This document shows positions 30,674 through 39,700 of a stretch of 64,000 nucleotides of DNA, one piece after another. The first letter of the stretch is position 1; every line of letters begins with the position of its first letter. The DNA lies in the NCBI RefSeq assembly GCF_000359745.1, contig NZ_AQHN01000010.1, positions 62,001 to 126,000 on the forward strand, written 5' to 3'. The translations under genes were made by a program, and so were the position numbers. Under the pieces are notes generated by a model. It saw only the letters and a list, made by a program, of their open reading frames with translations, had not been told where the DNA came from and did no database searches. Source of the DNA: Rhizobium freirei PRF 81. GTDB taxonomy: Bacteria; Pseudomonadota; Alphaproteobacteria; Rhizobiales; Rhizobiaceae.

Positions 30674-31755
30674 CGAAACCGACCGAAAACCATCCCAGCA
30701 CCGCTGCCCGTCGCCCGGCCGCGTTTTCCGTGGAGCCGAGCGATGCGACCGCCAAGGAAGAGCCTGAAATCCTGCGCCGCAAGCCGCAGAGCTTCGCTAC
30801 GGAAATCGTCCTGACACCGGACGAAGAAGATCCTTTCATCAACTCTGCCGCCGATCAGACGCTTGGCCGACTTGCCGGCGCGAAGCCCCGCCGCCGCAGT
30901 TTCTCCTTCGGCAAGATAGCGCTAAGCGCTCTCGGTGTGCTGATATCACTCGCCTTCGGGCTCTGGACGGACCAGCTGATCCGCAACCTGTTCAGCCGCG
31001 CCGACTGGCTCGGCTATACGGCCCTTGCCGCGGTCGCCATCGGCATCTTAGCCGTGCTTGCCATCGTCGTCAGGGAAACCGCGGGCATGATGCGGCTGGC
31101 CGCGGTACAGACCATCAAGGCGGAGGCGGAAGCCGCCATCGTCGAGACACGTCCGGCACGGGCCAAGGCGCTTGTGACGCGCCTCTGCACCATTCTCGAG
31201 GCCAATCCGGAAACGGCAAAGGGACGCGCAACGCTGAAGGCGGCCGAGGACGATATCATCGACGCGCCGCAGCTGATCGAGCTCGCCGAACGTGAGCTGC
31301 TTGGCCCGCTCGACCGTCGCGCCCGGGCGCTGATTCTCGGCGCTTCGAAACGCGTCTCGGTCGTGACGGCCGTCAGTCCCCGCGCCCTCGTCGATATTCT
31401 CTACGTTCTCTATGAGGCCGCCAAGCTGGTTCGCGCCATGGCGGAGCTCTATGGCGGCAGGCCCGGCACGCTGGGCATGATCAGGTTGATGCGCGACGTG
31501 CTCGCCCATCTGGCCGTCACCGGCTCGATTGCGGTTGGCGACAGCATCGTCCAGCAGCTGATCGGCCACGGTTTGGCGTCGAAGCTCTCGGCGCGACTCG
31601 GAGAAGGCGTGGTCAACGGCATGATGACGGCCAGAATCGGCATTGCCGCAATGGATCTTTGCCGGCCACTCTCCTTCAAGGCGCTCAAGCGGCCCGGTAT
31701 TGCCGACTTCGCCGGCGATCTCACGCCAAACGTCACCGGTCGCTCCGCAACCTAA
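30670..31755 (+). CDS. YcjF-like DUF697 inner-membrane protein (TIGR01620 type)
   Basis: The 361-residue protein has a polar N-terminal region of about 75 residues, two TM helices (about 80-100 and 115-135) and a C-terminal DUF697-type domain with small-residue-rich helices (LAVTGSIAVGDSIVQQLIGHG). It is translationally coupled to the YcjX-like gene and the two probably work together at the membrane. The biochemical function is unknown. Confidence 0.85.
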   Translation: MTKPTENHPSTAARRPAAFSVEPSDATAKEEPEILRRKPQSFATEIVLTPDEEDPFINSAADQTLGRLAGAKPRRRSFSFGKIALSALGVLISLAFGLWTDQLIRNLFSRADWLGYTALAAVAIGILAVLAIVVRETAGMMRLAAVQTIKAEAEAAIVETRPARAKALVTRLCTILEANPETAKGRATLKAAEDDIIDAPQLIELAERELLGPLDRRARALILGASKRVSVVTAVSPRALVDILYVLYEAAKLVRAMAELYGGRPGTLGMIRLMRDVLAHLAVTGSIAVGDSIVQQLIGHGLASKLSARLGEGVVNGMMTARIGIAAMDLCRPLSFKALKRPGIADFAGDLTPNVTGRSAT

Positions 31756-31859
31756 ACGCCCGTAAATCCGGCGCCGCCGAGCTCCGGAAACCAAGCATTA
31801 ACCATTCTGAGGCAAAAGTGAGAACCAGTTTCACCGTTCCGCCTCGCTAGGGAATGTCC

Positions 31860-32411
31860 ATGTTTTCGCGTCAATTTCTTCTTGTAAGCGGCCTTGCCGC
31901 CGCGACCCTCTCCACCGGTGCTTGGGTGCAATCAGCCGACGCGGCTCCCCGCGACAAGGCATTCTTCCAGTCGGTTTCCGGCTCATGGAACGGTCCGGGC
32001 GAAATCGTCGCCGGCAAGTACAAGGGCACGAAGTTCACCTGCAGCCTCACAGGCAAGCCGGTCGATGGCAGCAGCGCCGGCGTGAAGCTCGACGGCACCT
32101 GCCGCGTCGGCGTCTTCCAGCAACCGATGTCGGCGGAAATCACCCAAAGCGGCGGCTCCTATTCCGGAAAGTTCCTGGATGGCGCAGCCGGTAAGGGACT
32201 TGATGTGACCTCCGGCACAGTCAACGACGGCACCGTCGTTCTCGGCCTCAATCGCCAGAAGCTCAACGGCGCGATGATCGCCCGCGTTTCCGACAGCAAG
32301 TCGATGAACGTCACGATTTCGGTCAAGGTCGGCGAACAGATGGTGCCCGTCATCGGCGTTACCCTGAAGCGCGCCGATGTCGATCCGATAGCGGTCGGAT
32401 CGATCCAGTAA
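31860..32411 (+). CDS. Secreted beta-rich protein of unknown function
   Basis: The 183-residue protein starts with a signal peptide (cleavage likely after SADA near residue 27). The mature part has alternating polar and hydrophobic residues with many glycines and threonines, suggesting a beta-barrel or lipocalin-like fold, and two cysteines (FTCSLTG and GTCRVG) that may bond. AGGGA 7 bases before supports the ATG at 31860, with the ATG at 31854 too close to it. No family was recognised. Confidence 0.75.
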   Translation: MFSRQFLLVSGLAAATLSTGAWVQSADAAPRDKAFFQSVSGSWNGPGEIVAGKYKGTKFTCSLTGKPVDGSSAGVKLDGTCRVGVFQQPMSAEITQSGGSYSGKFLDGAAGKGLDVTSGTVNDGTVVLGLNRQKLNGAMIARVSDSKSMNVTISVKVGEQMVPVIGVTLKRADVDPIAVGSIQ

Positions 32412-32436
32412 ATTCGGGCGCGGAGCCCAACGTTCG

Positions 32437-32464
32437 AAGGCCGGCATATTTGCCGGCCTTTCTC
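32437..32464 (+). terminator. Intrinsic terminator after the secreted-protein gene
   Basis: AAGGCCGGCA and TGCCGGCCTT pair around 4 bases and are followed by TCTC. It lies 25 bases past the stop and between convergent genes. Confidence 0.8.
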
Positions 32465-32472
32465 ATTTCAGG

Positions 32473-33000
32473 TCAGGCGGATCGCCACCAATCCTGGCTC
32501 GTATCCGCGATCTCGATCCCTTCGATATCGACATCGTGCAACCAGTCCTTGACGCTGCGGCCCTCGACGATGAGGTCGCCAGCAAAATCGGCCAGCGGCA
32601 TCAGCACGAAACCACGCTCGGTCATCCGTGGATGCGGGATGGACAGCAGCGGTTCCACTTGCTCCAAATCACTATAGGTCAGGATATCAATATCGATCGT
32701 CCGCGGCCCCCAGCGTTCGATCCGGATCCGTTTCATCTGACGCTCTATGTCGAGGCAGACATCGAGCAGAGCCTCAGGCGCCAGGGTCGTATCGACCGCG
32801 GCACACGAGTTGTAGAAGAAGGATTGATCCGTCTTGCCCCAAGGGGGCGTGCGATAGAGCCGCGAAACCGAAACCACCTGGCAATCGTCACGCGCGTCCA
32901 GCGCGCGCAAGGCAAGCGCCATGGCGCGCACGGGATTATCCAGATTGCCGCCCAGACCGAGCGTCGCCCGCACCGCTTTATTCTCAGGCAAAATGCTCAA
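32473..33000 (-). CDS. folK: 6-hydroxymethyl-dihydropterin pyrophosphokinase
   Basis: This folate-synthesis enzyme transfers pyrophosphate from ATP to hydroxymethyl-dihydropterin. The 175-residue protein has the start LGLGGNLDNP, the SRLYRTPPWG block and the signature RWGPRTIDIDIL with metal-binding aspartates. The start appears to be TTG at 33000, overlapping the folB end by 17 bases, with GGTGAGCG before it. It is the last gene of folP-folB-folK. Confidence 0.93.
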   Translation of the reverse strand: MSILPENKAVRATLGLGGNLDNPVRAMALALRALDARDDCQVVSVSRLYRTPPWGKTDQSFFYNSCAAVDTTLAPEALLDVCLDIERQMKRIRIERWGPRTIDIDILTYSDLEQVEPLLSIPHPRMTERGFVLMPLADFAGDLIVEGRSVKDWLHDVDIEGIEIADTSQDWWRSA

Positions 33001-33355
33001 CGCTCACCTGTACGTAGTCGAGAACACCCGGAACCGGGGCATTGGGCTTGCGCACCGTGATCTTCGCGCGCCGGATGCTCGGGAAGCGACGGCACAATTC
33101 CTTGGCGACATCGAGCGCCAGCGCCTCGATCAAATAGCGACGGCGGCCGGTGACGATCTCCTCGATGACGGTGAAGGCGATGCCGTAATTGACGGTATCG
33201 TCGATCGAATCGCGCTCCAGCGCGTCGCCAGCCTCCACATCGAGTTCCGCATCGACAAAGAAGCGTTGACCAAGGAACTCCTCCTCGTCATGCACGCCGT
33301 GTCGGGCGAAGAATGCGCAATTCTGCAAAGTAATCGTGTATGTCACAACGCTCAT
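32984..33355 (-). CDS. folB: Dihydroneopterin aldolase
   Basis: The enzyme splits dihydroneopterin to hydroxymethyl-dihydropterin. The 123-residue protein shows the family opening with FFARHGVHDEE (catalytic-site Glu region), DTVNYGIAF and the C-terminal VRKPNAPVPG with the active-site Lys. GGAGGGACG precedes the ATG at 33355. A much longer frame to 33595 runs into folP and is not used. Confidence 0.92.
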   Translation of the reverse strand: MSVVTYTITLQNCAFFARHGVHDEEEFLGQRFFVDAELDVEAGDALERDSIDDTVNYGIAFTVIEEIVTGRRRYLIEALALDVAKELCRRFPSIRRAKITVRKPNAPVPGVLDYVQVSVEHFA

Positions 33356-33416
33356 GGCGTCCCTCCGTTTCGAACAGGCACGACGGCGTTCGAAAACCGT
33401 TCCCCATGTTTCGGGA

Positions 33417-34286
33417 TCATGCCTTAAGTCTCGCGCGCGTCCTGAGAATAGCATCCGCAACCGCCAGCGCATCCCTGTTGATTGCGACATTATGCACGCG
33501 GAATAGAGCCGCTCCCTGCAGACGCAAGATCGCGCTCGTAGCAGCTGTCCCCGCGTCTCGGTCGGCAGCATCGCGTCCGGTGACCGTGCCGACAAAGCGC
33601 TTGCGCGAGGTGCCGACCAGAAGAGGCAGATCGAACCGGAGCAGCGCGTTGAACCGCGCCATCAACTCGAGATTCTCCTCCGCATTCTCCTTGGCAAAGC
33701 CGAAACCGGGATCGAGCACGATATTCTGCCTGTCGACGCCTGCGGCAGCCGCAATGTCAAGCGAGCGGTTGAGGAACAGGAGCTGATCGTCGATCACGTC
33801 GGGCAGCTTCTGCCGGTCGCGGCCTGTATGCATGATGCAAAGCCCGGCACCCGTCTGTGCCGCCAGGGCAGCTATATCCGGCTCGCGTTGCAAACCGAAG
33901 ACATCGTTGACGATATGCGCGCCGGCTCCAATCGCCATCCGTGCGGTATCGGCGCGGTAGGTATCGACCGATATCAGCGCATCGGTCTTGCCGCGCAATG
34001 CTTCGATGACCGGCAGCACCCGCCCCTGCTCCTCACTTGCGCTGACTGCATCGGCGCCGGGCTTTGTCGATTCGCCACCGACATCGATAATGGCAGCGCC
34101 TTCCTCGACGCAGGCCAGCGCATGCGCAACCGCCGCATCGACCGCCTCGTAGCGCCCTCCATCGGAAAAGGAATCCGGTGTCACATTGACGATGGCCATG
34201 ATGGCGCTCTGACGGCCGACATCGAGGCTGCGCCCATGCGCGACATGCCAGGTTTGGCTGCGAAGCTCAGTCACCAACCGTTCCAT
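33417..34286 (-). CDS. folP: Dihydropteroate synthase
   Basis: The enzyme condenses hydroxymethyl-dihydropterin pyrophosphate with p-aminobenzoate, and is the sulfonamide target. The 289-residue TIM barrel has VNVTPDSFSDGG, IDVGGESTKPGA, the pterin-binding DPGFGFAK and the late GTSRKRF. The start at 34286 has only a weak site. It heads the folP-folB-folK operon, with gaps of 61 bases and then an overlap. Confidence 0.95.
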   Translation of the reverse strand: MERLVTELRSQTWHVAHGRSLDVGRQSAIMAIVNVTPDSFSDGGRYEAVDAAVAHALACVEEGAAIIDVGGESTKPGADAVSASEEQGRVLPVIEALRGKTDALISVDTYRADTARMAIGAGAHIVNDVFGLQREPDIAALAAQTGAGLCIMHTGRDRQKLPDVIDDQLLFLNRSLDIAAAAGVDRQNIVLDPGFGFAKENAEENLELMARFNALLRFDLPLLVGTSRKRFVGTVTGRDAADRDAGTAATSAILRLQGAALFRVHNVAINRDALAVADAILRTRARLKA

Positions 34287-34363
34287 CCCATTGAAAATGA
34301 AAAAACCTTGCGCTTGATATTGCGCTCACAGTGGCTATGCCGCAAGGTTCACCGAAGTTCAAC

Positions 34364-35002
34364 ATGGTAGCAACACGAATGCCGCTTGCATCCCATAAGT
34401 TTAGTATTTCGTGCGCTCTATTGCTTGCGTTCTGCATGCCCAACATGGCCAGGGCCGAGGTGGTTTCCCGCAAGATCATTTCCTATTTCGACATCAAGGG
34501 CAGCACCGCCGACGAGCTCGATGCGTCGCTGAACGAGCGCGGACCGCTTGCCATGGGCTCCAGCAGCCATCACCCGGGTGCAACGAAGATTCGCTTCGGC
34601 GGCAACGCCACCTATAGCGAGTCAGGCGGACGATGCTACATTTCCGGCGTTAAAGTGACGGTGACTACGGAAATCATCCTGCCCCGCTGGCGCGATCGGC
34701 GCAATGCAAGCAAGCAGATCTCCATGATCTGGGATACGCTGGCCGCCGATATCCGCCGCCACGAGAACCGGCACGTCGAGATCGCCCGTCAGCACGCCGA
34801 GCAGATGGAAAGACAGATCCTGGCTCTGCGGCCAGCCGCCAATTGCGACACGCTTCAGGAAAGAGCCAATGCCGTCACGGCGCAGGAGACCGAACGCCAC
34901 GACGCGGATCAGGCCAGATTCGACCGCATCGAAGCGATCAACTTCCAGAGCCGCATGCAGAGATTACTGTACTATCGCACCCGGCAAAACAGACCACAAT
35001 GA
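34364..35002 (+). CDS. DUF922-type secreted protein with HExxH motif
   Basis: This protein probably reaches the periplasm: a hydrophobic signal segment (FSISCALLLAFCMPNMARA) ends near residue 31. The mature domain resembles DUF922, predicted zinc proteases. HENRH within RRHENRHVEIARQH is a HExxH-type motif, and the last 60 residues form polar helices. The start is uncertain: ATG at 34364 is used, with GTG at 34331 or ATG at 34379 as alternatives. No substrate is known and activity is only predicted. Confidence 0.75.
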   Translation: MVATRMPLASHKFSISCALLLAFCMPNMARAEVVSRKIISYFDIKGSTADELDASLNERGPLAMGSSSHHPGATKIRFGGNATYSESGGRCYISGVKVTVTTEIILPRWRDRRNASKQISMIWDTLAADIRRHENRHVEIARQHAEQMERQILALRPAANCDTLQERANAVTAQETERHDADQARFDRIEAINFQSRMQRLLYYRTRQNRPQ

Positions 35003-35201
35003 GCAGCGGGAGCTTCTATTTCACTAATATGACCACCGATACCTGGGCAATTGTGTGAAAACGGCCACTATATCTGTGAATCGTCGGCTAACTTCGCTCT
35101 TTGAACTTTACGAGAATCTGAAATAGGTTTTCTCTATCAGACACAGAGAAATGCACCGGATGATTCCATAAGACCGGGCAGTATCTCGAAACGGAGCGAT
35201 T
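35003..35201. other. Intergenic stretch without a recognised gene
   Basis: No convincing coding frame, RNA gene or repeat was seen here. The stretch is more AT-rich than its surroundings and may hold promoter elements for the sRNA candidate that follows. Confidence 0.5.
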
Positions 35202-35236
35202 TTGAGTGCCTGCGCCGTCGGGCTTACTCGCTGTTC

Positions 35237-35378
35237 GGCGCAGTCAGGGTTTGTTTTCAAAGCATGCGCTTAAGTGTTCTCCTGGCGCGTCCTGAAGCTG
35301 CAGGTGTTTCCTCCCTTGCCTGTAGTGATGCGCCCGCCTAGCCTCGCTCGCTGCACCAGCTGAGCGGGGCATCTTTTT
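35237..35378 (+). ncRNA. Candidate stand-alone trans-acting sRNA
   Basis: A strong intrinsic terminator (35341-35378) points rightward although no gene ends near it on this strand, the last stop being 340 bases upstream. A TTGAGT (35202-35207) with a 17-base spacer to TACTCG (35225-35230) could be a promoter giving a transcript of about 140 bases. The body has a short hairpin at about 35291-35304 and then an apparently single-stranded TTCCTCCCTTGCC (35308-35320), an anti-Shine-Dalgarno sequence like those in alphaproteobacterial riboregulators. No family is assigned. Confidence 0.45.
35341..35378 (+). terminator. Intrinsic terminator of the sRNA candidate
   Basis: GCCTCGCTC (35341-35349) pairs with GAGCGGGGC (35362-35370), including one G-T pair, and is followed by ATCTTTTT. 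The minus strand has no T-run after the stem, so it serves rightward transcription and not the ferredoxin gene. Confidence 0.75.
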
Positions 35379-35445
35379 GGTGTGGGCGAGAAACTTCACA
35401 GCCGGCAGAATAACACAAAACCAAGAGCACGCGGCCCGAAAAGCA

Positions 35446-35766
35446 TTAGGCCTGACGCTCAGGCACATGGACAACCAGTCCATCAAAGGCGCTCTTCATC
35501 CTGATCTGACAGGAGAGACGCGAGTTCGGTCGGACATCGAAAGCGAAGTCCAGCATATCTTCTTCCATCGCCTCGGGGCTGCCGACCTTCTCGGTCCATT
35601 CCTCATCGACATAGACGTGACAGGTGGCACAGGCGCATGCGCCGCCACACTCGGCTTCGATGCCGGGGACGGAGTTCCGCACGGCATTCTCCATAACGGT
35701 GGATCCGTTGTCGACATCAAGGTCAAAGCGTGCGCCGTCGAAGGCGACGATGGTCAGTTTGGTCAT
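35446..35766 (-). CDS. 2Fe-2S ferredoxin, adrenodoxin type
   Basis: This small electron carrier has 106 residues. Cysteines in [13 protein letters not shown] follow the CX5CX2C pattern, with the fourth in RLSCQI, as in the vertebrate-type and ISC-type ferredoxins. Such proteins feed electrons to cytochrome P450s or iron-sulfur assembly. The partner is not evident here. The ATG at 35766 is preferred over the TTG at 35781. It stands alone. Confidence 0.9.
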   Translation of the reverse strand: MTKLTIVAFDGARFDLDVDNGSTVMENAVRNSVPGIEAECGGACACATCHVYVDEEWTEKVGSPEAMEEDMLDFAFDVRPNSRLSCQIRMKSAFDGLVVHVPERQA

Positions 35767-35910
35767 GTAACTGAATTCCAAATGCGTGAGTGAAGAACGA
35801 TCTGGAATTTTACTTCCAACAATTCGCCAGGGCAGTCAACATTTGCGCCGCCGAAACGGTTTGACCCGTCCGGCGGCGCAGAAACTTTGGCGATTGCCGG
35901 ATCTGCCGAT

Positions 35911-36273
35911 TCAGCGCGAAAGTTTGAGAATGAAGTTCTCTGCCTCGATGACGCATGCGGTGACCGCAGCCATCTGCGCGGCATCGCCCGTATTCGTTTC
36001 GAGCGCCGCCGCCGCATCGGCGACACGGAAGGCGCCGATGGCGCTCGCTGCACCCGTCAGCTTATGGGACGCCGCCTGGATGCGCTTGGCATCGCCGCTG
36101 CCGATTTCCTGCAGGCAGGAGCGGGCTTGCCGGGCAAACATCTGCAACACCTCGACCTCGAGAGCCTTGTCGCCCATCGTCTGTTTCGCGAGATGAACGA
36201 GATCGATTGCCCGTGTCGGGCTCGGCCCGCGCGAATTATCCGGAGATTCAAATGCGATATTCAATGCTGCCAT
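35911..36273 (-). CDS. Stand-alone Hpt (histidine phosphotransfer) protein
   Basis: This 120-residue cytoplasmic phosphorelay protein is an all-helical Hpt domain with the phospho-accepting His70 in AASHKLTGAASAIG. It has no kinase or receiver domain, so it must take phosphate from a separate hybrid kinase. It is distinct in type from ChpT, the usual CckA partner, which is a dimeric pseudo-kinase. It is divergent from the giant gene, and the CtrA-like motifs lie between them. Confidence 0.88.
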   Translation of the reverse strand: MAALNIAFESPDNSRGPSPTRAIDLVHLAKQTMGDKALEVEVLQMFARQARSCLQEIGSGDAKRIQAASHKLTGAASAIGAFRVADAAAALETNTGDAAQMAAVTACVIEAENFILKLSR

Positions 36274-36767
36274 GTGCCAACGCTCCCGTCGATTATCTAT
36301 GACTGTTTTAGCGACCCGCCCTATACTTGCGGCCGGGGAATGGCCATCGAGTTAAATTTTGGCACATTGAGGGCGCAAAAACTCCAGACATGGTTAACGT
36401 GCGTTAAACATGCTCAAAATCTTGGGTTTTCATGGCGTTGCACAGACAAAGAGAGTTAATGACACCTTAATGATCCACTGCCTTTAAGGTGGAATTAATT
36501 GTCATGACAGGGGGAATGTGTCACTACGATACTGGTAAATTGGGTAGATGGCACATGCCTTTGCCCAAGAAGTGGATGATGGTAATGTTTTCATAACATC
36601 CGTTTGAAAAAGCAGTTATCCACTCTGAAATGTAATGGGAAATCCAAACTCGGCATCGGCCGGAGGCGGAGGCCCCCACGGGAGGCAGGGTTCGTCTTTT
36701 CCGGACACGGCGGAATTACCGGAAACGACACGGCAAGCCCGAGTGAGTTGTAACGAGGCGTAACCGC
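36274..36767. promoter_or_regulatory. Divergent regulatory region between Hpt gene and giant gene
   Basis: This 494-base region is AT-richer than the flanks, with no coding frame supported. Its notable content is the group of CtrA-like motifs at 36394-36498. GAGG lies about 12 bases before the giant gene's ATG. Promoters could not be placed with confidence. Confidence 0.6.
36394..36498. promoter_or_regulatory. Cluster of three CtrA-like binding motifs
   Basis: TTAA-N7-TTAA, the CtrA consensus, occurs exactly at 36456-36470 and again at 36484-36498, and a variant with a 6-base spacer is at 36394-36407. The sites are 120-225 bases before the Hpt gene and 270-375 before the giant gene. Binding is predicted from the motif only. 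Confidence 0.6.
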
Positions 36768-39700
36768 ATGGCGAACAAAAAGTACATCGAGTCGGTCGAG
36801 GACAAGGCCTTTCAGGCATTGGACGAAGCTTTGCAGATCGATTTCAGTGACGAGAACTTGGAGTCTCGCAGCGGTCCTACGCCTGATGTCCCGGAGCGAA
36901 AAGTGTCTGAACCGCCGAAACAGCCAATTAGGCAGACCAAGGACGATGAAGCCCGCAATGCCGGCACCGCGCGCAACGCAGCCTCTGCTGCTGCCGCGTC
37001 CCGCGCCGCCGAGGCTCCGAGAAGTGCGAACCTTGCCGCCGCCAACGACGGTAACCGGGCGAGCCCTGCCAGCATCCTGAAAGCGCTGGATGGCGGCTCC
37101 CAGAGCCATGCGGTTCGCAACGCGACGATCTTCTCGCTGTTCTGGATCATCGGCGGCGTCGGCCTCGCCTTCCTTCTTTATGGCGAGCAGATCCGCGGCA
37201 TCCGTTCGGTCGCCGATCTGGCCGCCCTTCCCGGCGTCATTGCCTGCATCGTCGGCATCGTCGTTCCGGTACTCCTGTTTTATGCCTTCGGCATGATGAT
37301 TTCGCGTGCGCACGACATGCGCAACGCCGCCCGCTCGATGGCAGAGGTGGCCCTGCGCCTCGTCGAGCCCGAAACCGTCGCGTCGGAACGTATCATGACG
37401 GTCGGCCAGGCCGTGCGTCGCGAAGTGTCCGCGATGAACGAGGGCATCGAGCGCACCATCGCGCGCGCTACCGAGCTGGAAACCCTCGTCCATACCGAGG
37501 TCAACGCACTCGAGCGCAGCTATGCCGACAACGAACTGCGCGTCCGTGGCCTCGTGCACGAACTCGGCGCCGAGCGCGATGCGATCGTCAATCACGCCGA
37601 ACGTATCCGTTCCTCGATCTCGGGCGTGCATGACCAGATCAAGGAAGACCTGTCGCTTGCGACCGAAGAGATCGCCGTGCGTCTGTCCACCTCGGGCGAA
37701 GCCTTCGCCTCGATGATCGACACGCGCGCCGCAGCGCTGATGGAGAAATCGGATTCCGCCGTCCAGGCGCTTGGAACCCTGCTCTCCGCCAAGACCGACA
37801 GCCTCCTGCAGAACCTGAATGCTTCGGGCCTTGCCCTCGGCCATGAATTCGACTCCCGCATGGATGCCCTCTCCTCGGCGCTGAGCCAGCGCGGTAAGGA
37901 ACTCCTCGGCCAGTTCGAAACCCGCGCTTCGACGCTCGATGCGAACACCGAAAAGCTGAACAACGCGCTCAACGACCGCGCCCGCCAGCTCAACGAAACG
38001 CTGGTCGCCCGCACCAGGGAAATCAGCGAGAGCCTCTCCGGCGGCGAGCGGTCCATCACCGGTACGCTGGATAATGTGCTTGCAAAGCTCAATTCGTCGC
38101 TTGACGAAAAGGGCGCGAGCTTCCGCCAGAGCCTGCAATCGACGGCCGATGACGCCATCATGGACATCGATCTTCGTTCCGGCTTCTTCGAGGAGCGCTT
38201 CCAGTCGACGATTGCGCAGCTTTCGACCACCTTCGACGAGCGTGTCTCGGACTTCACCTCCGCCTTCGACAAGCGCGCCGGCACACTCGACAGCAAGCTT
38301 TCGGAAAGCCTCGCCCGGATCAATCAATCCCTGGGTAGCAACTCGGATGCACTCGAAGGCATTCTGACCTCCAGCATCGAACGCCTCGGGTCCTCTCTCA
38401 CGGACCAGTCCTTCGCGCTCGCAACCGCTCTGGCAACCGGCCAGGAAGTGCTGGAAAGTGCCATCGGCTCCAAGGCCGATGAGATCACCTCCGCGCTTCA
38501 CAATGCGACCAGCGGAATTTCGTCTGCCCTCACCTCGGGTACGGGCGAATTGCATTCCGCGCTGTCGACCCATGCGAGCACCTTCACCAATGCCGTGCAG
38601 GGCGTGACACGGGATGTTACAGCTGCCCTGCAGAGCGGCACGGAAGAGCTCACCACGGCCTTCACCGGCCGCGCCACGGAGATCAACAACACGCTCTCGT
38701 CGCGCACCAGCGAGATCACGCAGGCGCTGGGCTCTGCCCATGAGCGCATCGACGCCGTCATGGCCTCGCGCAGCAGCGCCCTGTTCGGCGCATTGGCCGA
38801 CAATCAGTCGCGTTTCGAACAGACGCTGGCCGAGCGTTCCGAAGGCATCGTCAGCGCCGTCAGCAGCTCTCGCGAACATCTGACCGCCGCCCTGGACGAG
38901 CGCACCTCGATGCTGGCGATCTCGCTTGCCGAAAACCAGCTTCGCCTTGAAAACACGCTGGCAAGCCGCGCCGACGCCATCACCGGCGCCCTTGCCGATA
39001 CGCACGGCAAGCTCGCCGACACGCTCGACGACAAGACGATGGCGCTTGCCATCGCCCTCTCGGAAAGCCAGTCGCGCCTCGAAGATACCGTCTCCGGTCA
39101 TGCCGAGCAGGTTGCAGGCACCATGGATGAAAAGACCAGGGCCATCGCTCGCGCTTTTGCCGAGGGGCAGTCCCGTCTCGAAAGCACTGTCTCCGGCCAC
39201 GCCGAAAGCGTCAGCAACGCGCTCGACGACAGGACGATGGCGCTTGCCATTGCCCTTTCCGAAAGCCAGGCTCGTCTGGAAGAGACCGTCGCCGGCCATG
39301 CCGAGCGCGTCGCCGACACGTTCGACAGCAAAACCGGCACACTGGCCGCAGCGCTGACCAGCGGACAAAGCCGCCTGGAGGAAACGCTCTCCACCCGCGC
39401 CGAAGAGATCATCAAGGCATTTGCCGGCAATCACGCCGCCCTGGCGAATGCACTGGACGACCGAACCATGGCGCTGGCCGTCGCTCTTTCCGAGAGCCAG
39501 GCGCGTCTGGAAAGCACTGTCTCCGGTCATGCCGACAGCGTTGCCAATACGCTTGATGACAAGACGATGGCGCTTGCCATCGCCCTCTCCGAAAGCCAGG
39601 CCCGCCTGGAAAGTGCCGTTTCCGGTCATGCGGAAGGCATTGCCAATACGTTGGACGACAAGACGCGGGCACTTGCCTTTGCCCTTTCCGAAAGCCAGGC

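Noticed and set aside
33356..33595. N-terminal extension of folB by 80 codons
   Set aside because: It overlaps the folP coding end, is rich in Arg and Cys and has no family similarity. The ATG at 33355 has a strong GGAGGG.
35244..35486. An 80-codon minus-strand frame next to the ferredoxin gene
   Set aside because: It overlaps the ferredoxin start of coding in another frame, has no ribosome-binding site or domain, and its sequence is better explained by the terminator and sRNA candidate on the other strand.
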